The position numbers and the translations under genes were made by a program. From NCBI GenBank assembly GCA_963844845.1, contig CAWJPW010000009.1:265791-329790 (forward strand): a stretch of DNA of 64,000 nt, in the 5' to 3' direction. Position 1 is the stretch's first letter. Every line of letters begins with the position of its first letter. Below are positions 61,940-64,000 of the stretch, in pieces. Under the pieces are notes generated by a model, which did no database searches, was not told the DNA's origin, and saw only the letters and a program-made list of their open reading frames with translations. Source of the stretch: CAWJPW01 sp963844845. GTDB lineage: Bacteria > Acidobacteriota > Thermoanaerobaculia > Thermoanaerobaculales > Sulfomarinibacteraceae.

Positions 61940-62628
61940 CCCGGCCGCGAAGCGCACCGGCGCCACGGCCCTGTGTTCGGTGTGCCTACTCGGTGCGCTC
62001 TACACGTTTGGCGGCGTGCCATCGTCGAACCGACGCATCCCCACGCCCCACCCCTCAGGCCAAACGCCAATGAGCCGCCCTGGAGGTCGGCCCCAGTGCC
62101 CAGCTCGGGCAGGTGTATCCTGGTTCGGAGATGATCTCTGCCGGCTGGCCCAAAAGGAACTTCCTATCCCTCGGACGGCTCCGATCTTGATGTCGTGGTG
62201 GGAGGTGCCGGGGAGGAGGTGGATAGTAAATTGTGCAGGCATCTACGCGCCTTCCTTGGCATGGGCGACTACGCTCTCCACGGGCGATTGTCACGGTCAT
62301 ACTTGGCGAAGTGGCCTGTGTTGACGGCGGGGTGGACTCCCAACAGTGGCAGCCGTCCTGTGGTCTCCGGTCGATTCTGCACTCGAGTCCCCCTGTCGTC
62401 GGCTACGAGCTCGGGAACCCCCGATGCTGGATCTCGACCATCGGGGTCCGGTCCCTCGGCCAGACTGCTCGCCACAAGGGAATGGACCAGTCGTCAGGGT
62501 GCTCGCCGCCATCCTGCTACTGGCCTGGTCGATGCGCTTCTTGGCTTCCTCCATCAGCCTGTTTGACAAGCCTAGCTTGGCTCAATACGATTGTCTACAG
62601 CCTTGCGAATTCCACGAAGGAGGGCCTC
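61940..62628. other. Gap downstream of the IS91 remnant
   Basis: The only recognisable sequence is AAAGGAACTTCCTATCCCTC at 62153-62172, identical to 48971-48990 and likewise shortly after an IS91 transposase. The remainder to the ribosome-binding site GAAGGAGGG (62616-62624) shows no gene I can support. Confidence 0.5.
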
Positions 62629-63276
62629 ATGCGAAAAGCGTTGCTGGCACTAGCATTGTGCTTGGTTGTCGTTCCCTGCATGGCCCAGGAGACGCCAGTC
62701 TTGGGTGTCTCCGTTCAGGGCGACATCATCTCTGGCAATTACCTCCGCCTCTCCGTGCAAGCGGGGCCATTTGTATCGCATTCACTTCGCGTGTACTCCG
62801 AGCCTAGCCACACTCTCCTCCTTGTGGCCCAAGATGCGAGCTACGCCTCCACCGCAGAGGGCCAACAGTGGCTTGCCAACCAGAAGGCCGCGACGACGCC
62901 AAGCGCGATGATCACCACAACGCTCCCCGGTGCCCAGCCCACCGTGAACATCCCGCTCCGGCCTGACGGCGATAACCGAATATCGGTGTGGGCTGACGGA
63001 GTGTGGTTTGGCACGAGACGTGACCTGCAGCTCGCTGATGCAATGGTGGGGTCGAGCGGCTTCGCCTTCAAGACGAATCTGCTCCCTCCGGAGAAGAAGC
63101 TCACGGGACTCGTTCCAAACGCATCGGGTGGCGGGGGGCCACGTATGCAGCATTGCTGCTCTGGTGGCAACTGCTCTGAAATGTGTATCTACTGCAGCGG
63201 ACCGTCCTTTACCTGCTGTCTCCTGAACGGGTGCTGTACCATCACGTGCGGCATTGCGACGGAGTGCTGCTCCTAG
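62629..63276 (+). CDS. Secreted protein with C-terminal Cys-rich domain
   Basis: This 215-aa exported protein has a signal peptide at about 1-20 (LLALALCLVVVPCMAQ), then a ~150-residue domain without Cys (LGVSVQGDIISGNYLRLSVQ, IPLRPDGDNRISVWADGVWF). The last ~43 residues carry twelve Cys (HCCSGGNCSEMCIYC, FTCCLLNGCCTITCG, ECCS). The family is not known to me. The N-terminal region could be a leader or carrier for the Cys-rich end. ATG 62629 has GAAGGAGGG 4 bases before; a terminator follows. The separate Cys-rich peptide at 59660-59911 is similar in style but not clearly homologous. Confidence 0.68.
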   Translation: MRKALLALALCLVVVPCMAQETPVLGVSVQGDIISGNYLRLSVQAGPFVSHSLRVYSEPSHTLLLVAQDASYASTAEGQQWLANQKAATTPSAMITTTLPGAQPTVNIPLRPDGDNRISVWADGVWFGTRRDLQLADAMVGSSGFAFKTNLLPPEKKLTGLVPNASGGGGPRMQHCCSGGNCSEMCIYCSGPSFTCCLLNGCCTITCGIATECCS

Positions 63277-63308
63277 ACACCAAGAGAACGAGACAACCAG
63301 GAACCGAG

Positions 63309-63340
63309 AGACCAGGGGGAATCCCCTGGTCTTCTTTCTT
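63309..63340 (+). terminator. Rho-independent terminator after the Cys-rich protein gene
   Basis: A 10-bp stem AGACCAGGGG / CCCCTGGTCT with a GAAT loop is followed by TCTTTCTT, starting 32 bases after the stop codon. Confidence 0.85.
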
Positions 63341-63590
63341 GGGGCCGCGCGCGGCGCCCGCACTCACCCTAGCTGTCACGTGGGGGAAGTCAACAGCGTC
63401 CACCGTTCCTTGCCAATGGTGTTTCAGAACGACTGACCAGTCCAGGTTGGGAGGCCTTTACTGACGGCGATCGGAAAGCTTATTCGGCAGCCGTCGATGT
63501 CATTTCGCCTGGTCGTGAAGCGGGTAGAGCGTCGTATCTATCCTCCGCGTTTCATGGATCGCACTCCGGTAGGGCCTCCCTTGCGGGCGG

Positions 63591-63773
63591 CTAGGGAGTC
63601 CTTCCCTCAGGCATCCCTTCTTCATATTCCATCGTAAGAATCACATTTTCGATCCAGTTAACAGAGAGTCTGATCAACAGCCGCAGGTCTTTGATGTCGT
63701 GCTGCTCCCACCTTCGCTCGTAGTGCGTCTCATCATTCCCAAGCCACGCTGCTCTTGAAGCGCAGACCTTCAT
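63591..63773 (-). CDS. Short hypothetical open frame, possibly a gene fragment
   Basis: A 60-codon frame (MKVCASRAAWLGNDETHYERRW...) with no recognisable family and no good ribosome-binding site. The frame extends upstream without a start (GWYKLGEHL), and the IS3 transposase gene ends only 40 bases away, so this could be the tail of a gene cut by that IS. The bases between 63341 and 63590 show nothing I recognise. Confidence 0.3.
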   Translation of the reverse strand: MKVCASRAAWLGNDETHYERRWEQHDIKDLRLLIRLSVNWIENVILTMEYEEGMPEGRTP

Positions 63774-63813
63774 GAGGTGCTCCCCAAGTTTGTACCACCC
63801 ATAACGAGAGGTG

Positions 63814-64000
63814 TCATGTTGTAGTACCCCTCTCCGGGCCCCGGGTGGAGGTAGCAGTCTGCCCGGAGGGAGGCGAAGCCGACCGGAGGGCAGACTGCTC
63901 GGCGAACTCCTCGGGGGTCAGGTTCCCGAGGGATGAGTGCGGCCGCTCGCAGTTGTACTCGACACGCCAGTCTTCAATGACTCTCCGCGCATCAGGGATG
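63814..64000 (-). CDS. IS3-family transposase (OrfB), C-terminal part
   Basis: The frame enters from beyond the window edge with ARRVIEDWRVEYNCERPH and SSLGNLTPEEFAEQSALR, the conserved end of the IS3/IS407-type integrase core (rve_3). It stops at 63816-63814. The Glu in VIEDWR would be downstream of the DDE Glu. The last codons cover a 12-bp inverted repeat (AGCAGTCTGCCC at 63853-63864 and its complement at 63888-63899). Confidence 0.82.
   Translation of the reverse strand, partial: IPDARRVIEDWRVEYNCERPHSSLGNLTPEEFAEQSALRSASPPSGQTATSTRGPERGTTT

Noticed and set aside
63505..63545. AGCGGGTAGAGCGTC resembling a tRNA D-arm
   Set aside because: No matching T-arm or acceptor stem follows.

Overview
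This is a GC-rich bacterial window (about 70% G+C over the first 53 kb, visibly lower after about 57 kb). The gene set is hemE/hemN, nadABC under a Nudix-type regulator, two very large multiheme cytochromes, a heme-c chemoreceptor, fused isobutyryl-CoA mutase, propeller/SpoIIE and MEDS signalling proteins and an IPTL-CTERM surface protein. It suggests a Gram-negative, respiratory, probably facultative or anaerobic organism. An Acidobacteriota-like genome (Thermoanaerobaculia or Holophagae type) is my best guess from gene style, not a demonstrated placement. I saw no rRNA, tRNA or CRISPR array.

Region 1 (1-5.9 kb): the end of hemE, hemN and a secreted penicillin-acylase-like hydrolase flanked by inverted copies of a structured repeat (family A). 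Region 2 (5.9-15 kb): a minus-strand CAP lipoprotein/TerB pair, then nadC-nadB-nadA with two operator-like palindromes in the nadA promoter, a DUF488 protein, a NadQ-like Nudix/winged-helix regulator and an EamA transporter. Region 3 (15-25 kb): a MoxR ATPase with a TraB-like partner, a secreted protein, a thioredoxin-fold lipoprotein whose first active-site Cys is encoded by UGA and followed by a SECIS-like hairpin (candidate selenoprotein), and a DUF971/leuS pair. Region 4 (25-33.5 kb): a 19-heme membrane-anchored cytochrome, a 21-heme c / b-type fusion of CbcL type, a CoA-binding protein, an AmrS-type radical SAM enzyme and a HEPN-domain protein. Region 5 (33.6-43.5 kb): lytic transglycosylase, MEDS/PAS sensor, propeller/SpoIIE phosphatase, heme-c chemoreceptor and a four-helix-bundle protein. 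Region 6 (44-51.5 kb): icmF with a one-base frameshift, followed by a 3.6-kb segment bounded by a diverged second copy of the icmF 3' end. That segment holds IS91 debris, an IPTL-CTERM protein and a decapitated ATPase. Region 7 (51.7-64 kb): a mobile, toxin-antitoxin-rich island with IS110, DUF433/DUF5615, an AbiEii remnant, an MNT/HEPN pair broken by a mobile element, two 1,094-bp HUH (Y1) elements with perfect 25-bp inverted ends bracketing a cargo of secreted proteins, IS91 debris, a Cys-rich secreted protein and the end of an IS3 transposase.

The intergenic DNA is unusual. Six copies of family A (about 180-500 bp) carry nested hairpins in which several stem positions change on both sides between copies. 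Two copies of family B (about 180-275 bp) start within 0-3 bases of the stop codons of two unrelated genes and also show paired substitutions. Degenerate period-6 GC tracts (family D) occupy all four convergent intergenic gaps of the core region. The repeats and the UGA-containing thioredoxin are the observations I rate most likely to be new.
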